This document shows positions 25,742-33,745 of a DNA stretch of 64,000 bases, piece by piece. The notes beneath the pieces were generated by a model, which saw nothing but the letters and a program-made list of their open reading frames with translations, was not told the origin of the DNA and ran no database searches. Every line of letters starts with the position of its first letter. The first letter of the stretch is position 1. The stretch is from Pseudosulfitobacter koreensis (GTDB taxonomy: Bacteria; Pseudomonadota; Alphaproteobacteria; Rhodobacterales; Rhodobacteraceae). Made by a program: the position numbers and the translations under genes. The stretch covers positions 124,001-188,000 of the forward strand of contig NZ_JANKJG010000005.1 of the NCBI RefSeq assembly GCF_024733015.1, written 5' to 3'.

Positions 25742-26095
25742 TTATTCGTCCCAGGGGCGCAGGTTGGCCAGCTGTTCCTCGGTCATCTTGGAGACATAGG
25801 CGGTGCCGTTGTACTCCAGGGCCTCAAGTGGCACGGCGACGTCGTCATCCTCGAAGAGATGGAAGCCGTCGAATTCGATCAGCACGCCCGCCGGAACGCC
25901 TTCGGCGTTGATCAGGATTTCCTCGACCTCGCCGATCTTCTCACCGGTGGCGGAGACCACGTCGATGTCATCGGCGCTTTGCAGGAAGGCGTCGTCACGG
26001 GTGTTCACCGGCAGGTTGGAGCCCACTTCGGCGTCCTGCGCGACTGCGGGTGCGGCAAGTGTGGCACAGAGAAAGCTGAGAATTACGGGTTTCAT
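25742..26095 (-). CDS. Exported PRC-barrel domain protein
   Basis: A 117-residue protein with a cleavable signal peptide (MKPVILSFLCATLAAPAVAQ) and a PRC-barrel domain (about residues 35-105; GEKIGEVEEILINAEG, then GVLIEFDGF). It is periplasmic or secreted. A GGAAC-N17-CGTT element 29 bp upstream places it in the presumed general-stress regulon, and a GGAG ribosome site precedes the ATG. Small exported PRC-barrel proteins are common stress-regulon members in alphaproteobacteria. No enzymatic role is known. Confidence 0.8.
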   Translation of the reverse strand: MKPVILSFLCATLAAPAVAQDAEVGSNLPVNTRDDAFLQSADDIDVVSATGEKIGEVEEILINAEGVPAGVLIEFDGFHLFEDDDVAVPLEALEYNGTAYVSKMTEEQLANLRPWDE

Positions 26096-26123
26096 GGGTC
26101 TGCTCCTTATTTCGGTAAATAAA

Positions 26124-26149
26124 AACGCGAGGGAGCTTGGGGTGGTTCC
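26124..26149 (-). promoter_or_regulatory. EcfG-type general-stress promoter (PRC-barrel gene)
   Basis: On the minus strand, GGAAC, 17 bases, CGTT: a full match to the alphaproteobacterial EcfG consensus. It ends 28 bp before the PRC-barrel start codon, in the right direction. Confidence 0.7.
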
Positions 26150-26196
26150 CCTTTAACTTGCGCGGGCCCGCGGAAAGCGTCAGCGCGCGCCTGTGC

Positions 26197-29100
26197 TTAC
26201 AGAGGAAACTGCATTTTCAGAACCAAGCCGTCCCTGGCAAATTCGGCGTCCAGCTTGCCGCCCAGTTGCTGTTCGATCTGACCCTCGACCAGCACATAGC
26301 CAAAGCCGTTCTGATCCGGCGCGTCGATCTGGGGACCGTCGCGTTCTTTCCAGTCGAGTTCCAGCACGCCCTTGGCGACGGTCCACCTGATTTCGAGCGT
26401 GCCGTCGTGGTTTGAAAGTGCGCCGTATTTGACCGCATTGGTGACCAGTTCGTGAATGACCATGCTGATCGACAGCGACTGCGAGGGGTCGAGGTTCACG
26501 TTCGGGCCGGACACGTGGAACCGGTCGGCCTCGAATATCGACAGTTCCCCATTCACGATGTCGCGCATGCCCACGGTGGTCCACGATCTTTCCGACAAAA
26601 GCCCATAGGCGCGCGCCATGCCCTGCAACCTGTTGATCAGCGTCTCGAGGACGTCCGCTTCGACCCCCTTGCCGCGCAGGGATGTCTTTACGATGGTCAC
26701 GATCACCGCCAGCATGTTCTTCACGCGGTGGTTCAGCTCGGCGATCAGTATCCTTTGCTGCTCTTCGGATTCGACCAGCGACGTCACATCGACCAGCGTG
26801 ACGATCGCTCCCTCGACCTCTTGGTTCTCGCCCAGATAGGGGGTGATCCGCACCAGGTAGTGCGACTTGTGCTCCGAGCGCGACAGGCGGTGCTCATAGA
26901 CCTCGCCGGAACTGAACACTTCGCGGATGTGTTCGCGCAGTTCGGGGTAATCGCTGACACTGGCCAGTTCGGGCAACGGCCTACCCACATCAGCGTTGCG
27001 CAGGTTGAACAGCTCGGCCGCGGCCGGGGTGAAGGTGCGGATCACCAGCTCGCCATCCAGGAACACCGTCGCGATCTGGGTCGCGTCGAACAGGTTGCGC
27101 AAATCGGCGTTGGCGCGGTCGAGATCCTCGATGTTGGTCTTGAGCTCGGCGTTGATCGTGTTCAGCTCTTCGTTGAGAGACTGCATTTCCTCTTTGGTGG
27201 CTTCAAGCTCCTCGTTCGACGACTGCGCCTCTTCGTTGACCGAGACCAGTTCCTCGTTCGAGGACTTCAGTTCCTCCAGCGCGGTCTCGTATTCTTCCAC
27301 GGTGGATTGCAGACGCTCGCGCATCTCGCGCAATTCGTGCTCCACCGCTTCACTGGCCCGCTTTCCTTCTGCCGAGGCGGGCGACGCCGTTGCAGCGGGT
27401 TCTTCTCCCAGCTGGAAGAACACGATGAACAGCGCACTGCGTTCGGTCGACCAGCGCAGGGGTTCCACCGTGATGTTCATGATCTGACCGTCACCGGTCG
27501 CGGTCGTCATCGGCAGGTTCCTGCGCGTCACCGCCCGGTGGGTTTCGGCCACTTCGCGCAGTGCGTTGCGCAGCTCGATCCTCAACTCGCGGCGCACCAT
27601 GTCCAGCAAATTGCGCGAGGGCGCACCGCGCGGCAGCTCCAGTACCGAACTGGTCCCCCCGGACACAAAGACGATTTCACCGTCCTGGCCTACCACGGCG
27701 TGCGGAGGCGTGTGGTTTTCCAGGATATGGCGCTCGATCCTGTGGCGCATCTGAATGTCCGTCAACCGATCCTGCATGTCGGTGCCCACGCTTCTGTCGG
27801 TCACCCGCTGGTTCAGGCTCATCGGGCTCCAGCGCCGGTTGCCGTGATCGCGCGCCTGAAAGATGCGGTGTTTCTTGTCGACGATGCTGAACAGGTCGTG
27901 AAACTGGCTGATGCTTTCCGAGGTGCCCAGAAACAGATAGCCATCCACCTTCAGCGCATAGTGAAAGGTGGGAATGACCTGGCGTTGCAGTTCGGGGCCG
28001 AAATAGATCAGCAGGTTGCGGCACGATACCATGTCCATACGCGAAAACGGCGGATCGCTTATGACGTTGTGGGGGGAAAAGATGCACATCTCGCGCACCT
28101 TCTTGCACACCACATAGCTTACGCCGTCCTGATGAAAGAACCGCTCGAGACGCTCGGGGCTGACGTCGCGGACCAGTTGCTCGGGGTATCGCCCCTGTCG
28201 GGCGATCGCCAATGCGGATTCGTCGATGTCGGTGGCAAAGATCTGCACCGGCGAGGTGATCGAATTGGCCTCGAGATGTTCGGTGATCAGGATGGCCAGC
28301 GAATAGACCTCTTCGCCCGTGGTGCACGCAGGCACCCAGATCCGAACCGGGTTCTTGGCATCGCGGTTCTCGCAGAGTTTCGGAATGACCTGCTCTGCGA
28401 GTGCTGCGAAGGCCTCGGTGTCGCGAAAAAAGTTGGTGACGCTGATCAACAGGTCGCGAAACAGCGATGTCACCTCCTCGCTTTCCTGTTTCAACAGCGC
28501 GCAGTAGCCTTCCAGATCGCTGATCTGGCGCACCTGCATCCGTCGGGCGACACGGCGAAAGAACGTCTTGCTCTTGTAGCCCGAAAAATCATGCCCGGTT
28601 TCATTTTGCAGGATATCGCAGATGGATTTCTGAACCTGGGGCGGATTGTCGTTCGGGTCCATGTCCTTGGCGATCACCAGCGCGTCCAGCTTGGCGCGGC
28701 TGTCGCGGATCTCGGCCAGCTTTTCGGGCATCTCTCCGGCAGGGATCGCAAAGTCGACGAACCCTGCGGCGATGGCGCTTTCCGGCATCTCGGAATTGAG
28801 CGGGCCGCCGCCATCCGCTGTCTGGGCAAAGGTCACGCCGCCGTGTTCCTTGATCACCTTGACGCCCAGCGTGCCGTCGCCGTCGCCACCCGACAGCACG
28901 ATGGCGGCGGCGTTGTCGGTCTGGTCCTCAGCCAGTGCGCTGAAGAACGTGTCGATCGGTTTGTGTTCGCGCACGCCCGGTGCCGACTTGACCAGTTTGA
29001 GCGCGCCGTTCCTGATCGTAAGGTAGCAGCGTTCGGGCATGACATAGACCGTGTCCGCCTCGACCTTGTCACCGTCGCGCGCGACCTTGACCGTCATCTC

Positions 29101-29274
29101 GGTCTTTTGTGACAGCACCGAATGCAGCAGGCTTTCGCGGTCGGGATTAAGGTGGGTCACGATGACGAACCCCATCCCGCAGCGCGGCGGAATGGCCTCC
29201 AGCAACTCGGTGATTGCGTTGATGCCGCCGGCAGAGGCACCAATTCCTACGATAAGGGGCTGATCATCGTTCAT
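26197..29274 (-). CDS. CheB-CheR-PAS-HWE histidine kinase fusion
   Basis: A 1025-residue cytoplasmic multidomain protein. Order: CheB-type methylesterase (about 1-190; GASAGG with S12-14, VTHLNPD, GGDGDGT), CheR N- and C-terminal methyltransferase domains (about 210-480; FFRDTEAF, WVPACTTGEEVYS), a long coiled coil (about 640-740), a PAS domain (about 740-835), and an HWE-family kinase core with phospho-acceptor H849 in ELNHRVKNML and the signature W-x-E (W975, E977). There is no receiver domain. HWE kinases often feed the PhyR general-stress pathway, and the gene lies among GGAAC-type promoters. The methyl-accepting partner and signal are unknown. Confidence 0.92.
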   Translation of the reverse strand: MNDDQPLIVGIGASAGGINAITELLEAIPPRCGMGFVIVTHLNPDRESLLHSVLSQKTEMTVKVARDGDKVEADTVYVMPERCYLTIRNGALKLVKSAPGVREHKPIDTFFSALAEDQTDNAAAIVLSGGDGDGTLGVKVIKEHGGVTFAQTADGGGPLNSEMPESAIAAGFVDFAIPAGEMPEKLAEIRDSRAKLDALVIAKDMDPNDNPPQVQKSICDILQNETGHDFSGYKSKTFFRRVARRMQVRQISDLEGYCALLKQESEEVTSLFRDLLISVTNFFRDTEAFAALAEQVIPKLCENRDAKNPVRIWVPACTTGEEVYSLAILITEHLEANSITSPVQIFATDIDESALAIARQGRYPEQLVRDVSPERLERFFHQDGVSYVVCKKVREMCIFSPHNVISDPPFSRMDMVSCRNLLIYFGPELQRQVIPTFHYALKVDGYLFLGTSESISQFHDLFSIVDKKHRIFQARDHGNRRWSPMSLNQRVTDRSVGTDMQDRLTDIQMRHRIERHILENHTPPHAVVGQDGEIVFVSGGTSSVLELPRGAPSRNLLDMVRRELRIELRNALREVAETHRAVTRRNLPMTTATGDGQIMNITVEPLRWSTERSALFIVFFQLGEEPAATASPASAEGKRASEAVEHELREMRERLQSTVEEYETALEELKSSNEELVSVNEEAQSSNEELEATKEEMQSLNEELNTINAELKTNIEDLDRANADLRNLFDATQIATVFLDGELVIRTFTPAAAELFNLRNADVGRPLPELASVSDYPELREHIREVFSSGEVYEHRLSRSEHKSHYLVRITPYLGENQEVEGAIVTLVDVTSLVESEEQQRILIAELNHRVKNMLAVIVTIVKTSLRGKGVEADVLETLINRLQGMARAYGLLSERSWTTVGMRDIVNGELSIFEADRFHVSGPNVNLDPSQSLSISMVIHELVTNAVKYGALSNHDGTLEIRWTVAKGVLELDWKERDGPQIDAPDQNGFGYVLVEGQIEQQLGGKLDAEFARDGLVLKMQFPL

Positions 29275-29414
29275 GGGCGGTTATTGATCTTCCGTAGTTT
29301 GCAAGGGCCACGGACCGATGAAACGGTTTGCCGGATGAATCGCAAGCCCAAGACGTCGAATATCAGGCGAAAAGCCCCGACCCGTTAATCCATTTTAACA
29401 CGCATGGGGCTTGG

Positions 29415-30176
29415 TCAGTTGCTCAATGCGCGGTTGCGCGCGGACTTGCCCGTGTGCGCCTGTACCGGTGCGAACATCGCCTCGGGGCGGTAGGGCACAT
29501 TTTGATAGCCGATCATCTTTTGCATGTCTGCCAGACGGCGCACCAGTATCTTGCGGCCCTTGCGCTCGATGTACCCCTCTTCTGCCAGACGGCTGAACAT
29601 CTTGCTGACCGATACATTCGTCAGCCCCAGGAAATCGCCGATTTCCGACTGGTTCAGGGGAATTTCGAACATCTGGTCCCCGCTGTCGCCCACCACCCGG
29701 TCGTGCAGCATCAGGATCAGCCAGACGACACGGTGGCGCGCCTCCATCCGGCCTACGGTCGCCAGCGTGCGCATCAGGATGCATTGCATCTGGGCATATT
29801 TCTGAAACAGCGCCGTGATCGTCGCCACGGACAGAAACTCCGGCGATTGCAGTTTCGAGATCGGGATCGGAAACAGCACGCAATCGCGCTGCGAGCGCAG
29901 CGAACAGCTGGCGGTTTTCGACCCCAGATCGGCAAAGCCCGCGATATCGCCCGCCTGATGCAGATAGAGGATCTGCCGCTGTCCCTGGTTGAGATCGGTG
30001 TAGGAGGCCACCCAACCGGATTCGACCAGATAGACGGTTTCCGCCTCGTCCCCTTCGTGCTGAAAATCGGTGCCCGCGGCCACGGACAGCGGAGCGACAT
30101 TCAGACGGCTCAGCCCTGCGCTGATCGCGGCAGGCACCTGTGCATTGCTTGTTTTCCGATCCGCCGGGTGCGACAT
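29415..30176 (-). CDS. Crp/Fnr-family transcriptional regulator
   Basis: A 253-residue regulator with a cyclic-nucleotide-binding-type sensor fold (about residues 25-150) and a winged-helix domain (about 165-235; SEIGDFLGLTNVSVSKMFSRLAEEGYI). It lacks the N-terminal cysteine cluster of FNR, so it should not sense oxygen by a 4Fe-4S cluster. The DNA-recognition helix (VSVSKMFSRL) differs from FNR and FixK. The ATG at 30176 has a GGAGGAG ribosome site; longer readings upstream are not supported. It is divergent from the DUF421 gene. Confidence 0.88.
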   Translation of the reverse strand: MSHPADRKTSNAQVPAAISAGLSRLNVAPLSVAAGTDFQHEGDEAETVYLVESGWVASYTDLNQGQRQILYLHQAGDIAGFADLGSKTASCSLRSQRDCVLFPIPISKLQSPEFLSVATITALFQKYAQMQCILMRTLATVGRMEARHRVVWLILMLHDRVVGDSGDQMFEIPLNQSEIGDFLGLTNVSVSKMFSRLAEEGYIERKGRKILVRRLADMQKMIGYQNVPYRPEAMFAPVQAHTGKSARNRALSN

Positions 30177-30338
30177 GTTTCGTCTCCTCCATCGACTTAA
30201 AGATGTCGACACACGCACCGCGAGTGTTTTTTGATCCCGTGCAATTGTCAAGTTTTCGTGATCACCGGCTGGCATAAACACGCTCAAACGGGGCCCATCG
30301 CAGAGCTTCGATTTGCGCAACCCGTGGGTCATACGAAG

Positions 30339-30363
30339 GGAACCGAAGGCCCGCTGCTCTGTT
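30339..30363 (+). promoter_or_regulatory. EcfG-type promoter (DUF421 gene)
   Basis: GGAAC (30339-30343), 16 bases, TGTT (30360-30363), 75 bp before the DUF421 start codon and in the same direction. This is one mismatch from GGAAC-N16-CGTT. Confidence 0.55.
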
Positions 30364-30437
30364 GAGACCCCAAGGCAGGGTGCGATGTGGAACATGGGCA
30401 ACCCTTGCGATCCGACACCATCAAGGGGGGTTAACAA

Positions 30438-30977
30438 ATGGAGCATTTATTTTTCGACGGGTTTGGCGATCTTGGCCGAACCTTGCTTTCGGCGTTGATC
30501 CTTTACGTCGCCGTGATCTTGTTCATTCGGATCAGCGGCAAGCGTTCGACGTCGCAGATGAACAACTTTGACTGGGTCGTGACGGTCGCCATGGGGTCGC
30601 TGATGGCCTCGGGCATCCTGCTCAAGGACATCACGATCCTGGAATCGGCCAGCGCAATCGCTGTCCTGCTGTTGATGCAATGGCTGCTGACCTTCACGAT
30701 GGTCCGCTCTGCCATGGTGGCCAAGGTCGTGCGGGCAGAGCCCACATTGCTCTATCACGACGACAGGTTCCTGACCAACGCGATGCGCCGCGAGCGGGTC
30801 AGCGAATACGAGGTGCTCTCCGCCGTGCGTGAAAACGGTGTCGTCGATCTGGCCAATGTGGAAAGCGTTATTCTCGAAGCGAACGCGGCGCTGAGCGTGC
30901 TGGAAAAGACCGACAAGAAGGTCCAAAAGCCGGCGCTGCAGGACGTGCACAGTCTGGACCCCGGCGCACTGTCATAG
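30438..30977 (+). CDS. DUF421 (YetF-like) membrane protein
   Basis: A 179-residue protein with three hydrophobic segments (about residues 13-30, 45-62 and 67-88) and a C-terminal cytosolic DUF421 domain. The family motif ISGKRSTSQMNNFDWVVTVAMGS and the SVILEANAALSVL segment are visible. Bacillus relatives act in spore or envelope stress; the mechanism is unknown. An AAGGGGGG ribosome site precedes the ATG. A GGAAC-type promoter upstream suggests general-stress control. Confidence 0.85.
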   Translation: MEHLFFDGFGDLGRTLLSALILYVAVILFIRISGKRSTSQMNNFDWVVTVAMGSLMASGILLKDITILESASAIAVLLLMQWLLTFTMVRSAMVAKVVRAEPTLLYHDDRFLTNAMRRERVSEYEVLSAVRENGVVDLANVESVILEANAALSVLEKTDKKVQKPALQDVHSLDPGALS

Positions 30978-31037
30978 GCAAGGATCGGTCCGCTCAGCAG
31001 GCTTCTGCCGAAGGGCAAGCGCCGTGCGCGCCGCATC

Positions 31038-31062
31038 GGAACAGATCGTCAGGCCGGACGTT
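31038..31062 (+). promoter_or_regulatory. EcfG-type promoter (second PRC-barrel gene)
   Basis: GGAAC (31038-31042), 16 bases, CGTT (31059-31062): an exact match to the general-stress consensus, 38 bp before the start codon and in the same direction. Confidence 0.72.
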
Positions 31063-31100
31063 TTTCTCACAGTTGAAACAGACGAAAAGGAGACGTGAAA

Positions 31101-31397
31101 ATGGATCATTCCACGCATACCCCCCTGCCCCCGGAAGAGCTGAACGCTTCCAATCTGGAAGGCGCCAATGTCTATGGCCCGCAGGACCACGATATCGGCA
31201 ATGTCTCGCATTTCCACGGCACCGGGCCGAATGCTCAGGTCGTCGTGGATGTGGGCGGCTTCCTTGGGATCGGCGCAAAGCCTGTTGCCCTCGATGTGTC
31301 CAGCCTGACCTTCATGCGTGACCCCAACGGCAATGTGCATGCGACGACCATGATGACCAAGGACCAGCTGAAAGAGCTGCCCGAACATCATCACTGA
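31101..31397 (+). CDS. Small soluble PRC-barrel-like protein
   Basis: A 98-residue, His-rich protein (ends PEHHH) whose middle (GPNAQVVVDVGGFLGIGAKPVALD, then SLTFMRDPNGNVHATTMMTKDQL) matches stress-type PRC-barrel proteins. There is no signal peptide, so it is probably cytosolic, unlike the exported relative 5 kb away. The ATG at 31101 lies 8 nt after AAGGAG. An exact EcfG-type promoter precedes it, and a strong terminator follows, so it is a one-gene unit. Confidence 0.75.
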   Translation: MDHSTHTPLPPEELNASNLEGANVYGPQDHDIGNVSHFHGTGPNAQVVVDVGGFLGIGAKPVALDVSSLTFMRDPNGNVHATTMMTKDQLKELPEHHH

Positions 31398-31426
31398 TCG
31401 GGCGCACCAGCGCTGACGCCATCCCC

Positions 31427-31459
31427 CCCCGGCATCCATCAGGCGCCGGGGGTTTTTTG
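31427..31459 (+). terminator. Terminator after PRC-barrel-like gene
   Basis: Stem CCCCCGGC (31427-31434) and GCCGGGGG (31446-31453) followed by TTTTTT. It lies between convergent genes, just before the glycosyltransferase stop. Confidence 0.85.
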
Positions 31460-31464
31460 TGTCA

Positions 31465-32469
31465 TCAGGTCAGCCGCCGTTCTCGCATTCCCATCGCGCC
31501 GCCCTGCGCTGCGGGTGCAGTCGCAGGCAGTTGCGCAGGCTCCGCCCCCGTCCCGGGCTGGCCAAAGTGATCCAGAACATGGCCAAGCCGCGCGATCTGC
31601 GCTGGCAGGTCCGAAGGCCGCAGGCACTGTTCCGGCGGCAATTCCGGCGGCCACACGGGCAAGGTGCCGCGCGCGGCATGCTCCAGCAGCCAGCGCACGG
31701 GCGGCAAGGTGTCATCAATGCGGAAATCCGGGTTGGAGAGACGGCCTTTGATGGTCTGGGCCATCCCGCCCTCGGCGCGCCCCGTCAACCGGCACGACGC
31801 GGCCACGCGCACATCCGCCACATGCCCGACCTTCATCCCGTTGTGCCGCATCCGGCGCACCAGATCGCGGTCTTCGCCCGTGCGGCGGTCGGAAAAGCCA
31901 CCGACAGCGCAATAGGCCCCCAGCCCGAAGGCCAGACTTGCCCCCGGCGTCTCGCCGTGATGCGGCAGCGGATTGTGCGGCTCGGGGTGGATTGCATCGT
32001 AGAACCGCAGGACCAGCGCGCGGTAGGTCGCTTCCTTCCAGCCGTCCTGAGCGGGAATATGCCTCAGGATGTCACGCTCTTCGGGCATCGGATCGACGGC
32101 ACCGCAGACCGCATCGAAGGCATTCAGATGCTGCCGGTTGCGCGCGACCCAATCGGGTGCCACGACGCAATCGGCATCGGTGGTCAGAAGCGACCGCAGC
32201 GCGGGGGCCGCCCGGATGGCCATCTCGCAGCCCATGCGCCGCGCCGTCCCCACGCCCTGATCAGCGCGCAACTCAAGGTTGGCCACCAGCAGGCCCGGTC
32301 CGGGCAATGCCGCGCGCGCCGCGGCTTCGGTCTGATCGGTGCAGTTGTTGGCAACCACCACGACCAGCGTGTCGCAGCCCAGTTGCGGCGCAAGGGACCG
32401 CAGGCAGGTGCCGATGCGGCGCTCTTCGTTACGGGCGGGAATGATGATCGCACTGTCGATCCTGCGCAT
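31465..32469 (-). CDS. Family 2 glycosyltransferase
   Basis: A 334-residue GT-A-fold enzyme. It has the N-terminal IIIPARNEERRIGTCL, the metal-binding DxD as DADC in LLTTDADCVVAPDW, and the acidic GEDRDLVRRM near residue 205. Donor and acceptor are unknown. It is the last of four overlapping genes (acyl-CoA-dehydrogenase-like, PIG-L, NodS-like, this one). The ATG at 32469 shares an ATGA with the stop of the methyltransferase. The context points to assembly of a small glycosylated, N-acylated compound or envelope decoration. Confidence 0.85.
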   Translation of the reverse strand: MRRIDSAIIIPARNEERRIGTCLRSLAPQLGCDTLVVVVANNCTDQTEAAARAALPGPGLLVANLELRADQGVGTARRMGCEMAIRAAPALRSLLTTDADCVVAPDWVARNRQHLNAFDAVCGAVDPMPEERDILRHIPAQDGWKEATYRALVLRFYDAIHPEPHNPLPHHGETPGASLAFGLGAYCAVGGFSDRRTGEDRDLVRRMRHNGMKVGHVADVRVAASCRLTGRAEGGMAQTIKGRLSNPDFRIDDTLPPVRWLLEHAARGTLPVWPPELPPEQCLRPSDLPAQIARLGHVLDHFGQPGTGAEPAQLPATAPAAQGGAMGMRERRLT

Positions 32470-33041
32470 CACGCGTCCCCCCGCCCAAGGCGACGGTCGA
32501 TCCGGTAATCGGCGGTGCGCATGACCGGCGACAGCGGCACATCGAACGCCGCGTTGAACGCCTCCAGCGCCTGCGCACCCGTCAGGCTGTGCCCGGTGTC
32601 GCCCAGCCACGTCACGCAGAGCACCTCGGCCCGAGGCCACCTTGCGTCGATCTGGCCAGCCAGCCGTGCCAGCGCGGACCGGTCGAGAAAATAGAGGATC
32701 TCGGACAGCACGATCAGATCGAACGTCTCCCCCGTGACCTCGCCGGGCAAATCATCAGGCACCCAGCCCTGAACAAACCGCGCCGCCGGAACGGCCTCTT
32801 GCGCCGCGCGCACCGCACGCGCAACCGCATCTACGCCGGTATAGGCCGCGCAAAGCGGCGCAAGATGTCTTGCCAATGCCCCGTTGCCGCAGCCCAATTC
32901 AAGCGCGTGGGCATAATCCGCGCGACCCAACGCTTCCCGCGTCGCAGCGAATTTATCCTGCTCATAGCGGCTGGTGCGGAAATTCCACGGATCGTCCGTG
33001 TCCGCATAAAGCTGATCCAGGTGGCTGGGCTCGACGGTCAT
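32469..33041 (-). CDS. NodS-like SAM-dependent methyltransferase
   Basis: A 190-residue class I methyltransferase of the NodS family. The N-terminal DDPWNFRTSRYEQDKFAATREAL is typical, and the SAM-binding motif I is ELGCGNGALARHL (about residues 47-59). NodS N-methylates a deacetylated chitin oligosaccharide in rhizobia. Here it follows a PIG-L-type deacetylase and precedes a glycosyltransferase, the same chemistry in order. It overlaps both neighbours (ATGA junctions). Substrate: unknown, presumably an amino sugar. Confidence 0.85.
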   Translation of the reverse strand: MTVEPSHLDQLYADTDDPWNFRTSRYEQDKFAATREALGRADYAHALELGCGNGALARHLAPLCAAYTGVDAVARAVRAAQEAVPAARFVQGWVPDDLPGEVTGETFDLIVLSEILYFLDRSALARLAGQIDARWPRAEVLCVTWLGDTGHSLTGAQALEAFNAAFDVPLSPVMRTADYRIDRRLGRGDA

Positions 33042-33745
33042 GGCGTGCCCTCAAAGTAGATTTCCGGCTCGATGATGAAAAAGCGGACAAAATCGCGGTC
33101 TAGGGTGAAACCTGTCGGATCATCCTTGACGATTCCGCCCAACTGGCTGGCATGGGCGTTCACCGCGCGGTGCTTTGCGTCGGACCAGGCCTGCGTATCG
33201 AACACCCGTGCTGCGGCAGGCTGATGGGCCGTGCGGTACTGCGGGTCGTGCCAGCGCGACCAGACCGGATAATACCAAAGCCGCGTGTCGGGGCGCATGG
33301 CGACCAGCGCGGCGGCGACGGCGGCGGTCGCCTCGTGGTCGCAATGCGGGTCCTGGGCCGAGGCCGCAAAGATCGTCCGTGCCCCCACCCTGTCACACAG
33401 CGCCGAAATCTGATCGCGGAGCAGATCCTGATCGACCGACGCCAGCTGCGTGTCAGGATGGCCCAGAAACGTTACATCGCCCGGCGCGCACCCCAGCCGC
33501 TTCAGCGCCTCCAGCATTTCCGAGCGGCGCTGCGCTGCCAGCCGGCCATCGGCCCATTGCACCGAGTTGGGATGCGAGCCCGCGCCGTCGGTCATCGAGA
33601 CCACATGCACCGCAATCCCGTTCGCACGGCACGCGGCGATCAGCCCGCCGCACCCAAGGCTTTCGTCGTCGGGATGAGGCGCCAGTATGATGATGGGGTC
33701 GCCCCCCGTCAGATCGTTCAGCGTGGCCGAAGTGGCGTCTGTCAT
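33038..33745 (-). CDS. PIG-L/LmbE family deacetylase
   Basis: A 235-residue zinc-dependent N-deacetylase of the LmbE/PIG-L fold. The motif APHPDDESLGCGG (about residues 22-34) supplies the His, Asp and Asp of the zinc site, and DPHCDHEAT supplies the later His. Members remove acetyl from GlcNAc-type substrates. It is joined by 4-bp overlaps to the acyl-CoA-dehydrogenase-like gene upstream and the NodS-like gene downstream. It probably frees an amine that the next enzyme methylates. Confidence 0.88.
   Translation of the reverse strand: MTDATSATLNDLTGGDPIIILAPHPDDESLGCGGLIAACRANGIAVHVVSMTDGAGSHPNSVQWADGRLAAQRRSEMLEALKRLGCAPGDVTFLGHPDTQLASVDQDLLRDQISALCDRVGARTIFAASAQDPHCDHEATAAVAAALVAMRPDTRLWYYPVWSRWHDPQYRTAHQPAAARVFDTQAWSDAKHRAVNAHASQLGGIVKDDPTGFTLDRDFVRFFIIEPEIYFEGTP

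Noticed and set aside
26452-29112. An 886-codon open frame antisense to the CheB-CheR-HWE kinase
   Set aside because: Its peptide has no family features and is rich in His, Gln and Arg, as expected from the mirror strand of a GC-rich gene; the kinase frame is unmistakable.
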